Below are positions 63,971 through 64,000 of a stretch of 64,000 nucleotides of DNA, piece after piece. The DNA comes from Mesostigma viride (taxonomy: Eukaryota > Streptophyta > Mesostigmatophyceae > Mesostigmatales > Mesostigmataceae), in assembly GCA_009746045.1 (NCBI GenBank), contig RPFO01000131.1, positions 1,773,816-1,837,815 on the forward strand, read 5' to 3'. The notes under the pieces are model-generated. The model was not told the origin of the DNA and did no database searches. It was given only the letters and a program-made list of their open reading frames with translations. The translations under genes were made by a program, and so were the position numbers. Every line of letters begins with the position of its first letter. Position 1 is the first letter of the stretch.

Positions 63971-64000
63971 TAGAACCGGTGCCTTACTGACTGCCCCTGG

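Noticed and set aside
63946-63975. Possible PRP16 exon 17 at TTCATGACGGGGCAG/GAATGC
   Set aside because: The sequence after the AG reaches a stop within five codons and the lead copies the end of exon 16, so it is a decoy junction copy.

Overview
The window looks like nuclear DNA from a photosynthetic eukaryote, most likely a green alga. Three things point there: a complete nuclear tocopherol cyclase gene with an apparent transit peptide, a PRP16 helicase closer to the plant/algal form than the animal form, and GT-AG introns inside a repeat-rich genome. I cannot name the species. There is no operon structure, CRISPR array or recognisable rRNA or tRNA gene.

Layout. Positions 1-11,135 are a graveyard of non-LTR retrotransposon (LINE) pieces: L1-like ORF1 copies of two families (A and B), a reverse-transcriptase tail, and 3' ends carrying a small CAAC-loop hairpin followed by (TTAA)n. 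Positions 11,136-14,505 hold no gene I recognise. From 14,506 to 27,816 lies one tubulin-tyrosine-ligase-like (TTLL) gene split by two insertions. One is a 482-bp MITE with 25-bp perfect inverted ends and an AAAG target duplication. The other is a 10.1-kb DNA transposon (15,807-25,935) with 31-bp inverted ends and a GAA target duplication. Removing both elements with one copy of each duplication joins the gene in a single frame. The large transposon carries a DUF7869-type RNase H-like transposase on the minus strand and, divergently, a PHD-finger/polyQ/proline-tyrosine-rich protein. Positions 29,345-37,700 are a second LINE graveyard with three reverse-transcriptase pieces, two foldback elements, a (CAG)n tract and a (GGAT)n tract of about 107 units.

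Two ordinary host genes fill the right half and diverge from each other. VTE1 (tocopherol cyclase) is on the minus strand, nine exons, 46,451-37,796, 480 codons plus stop. PRP16 (DEAH-box splicing helicase) is on the plus strand from 48,572, with sixteen exons and 816 codons visible, running off the right edge. I placed every exon by splice sites and homology, and all phases agree.

Most unusual signals: (1) introns of VTE1 and PRP16 carry decayed tandem copies of their own exon-intron junctions, at about a dozen donor and seven acceptor sites; (2) the DUF7869 transposon with its PHD-finger partner inside a TTLL exon; (3) ORF1-only LINE copies sharing 3' ends with reverse-transcriptase-bearing copies; (4) three otherwise intact reading frames each broken by exactly one missing base in a G/C run of 10-12, which points to sequencing undercalls rather than true pseudogenes.
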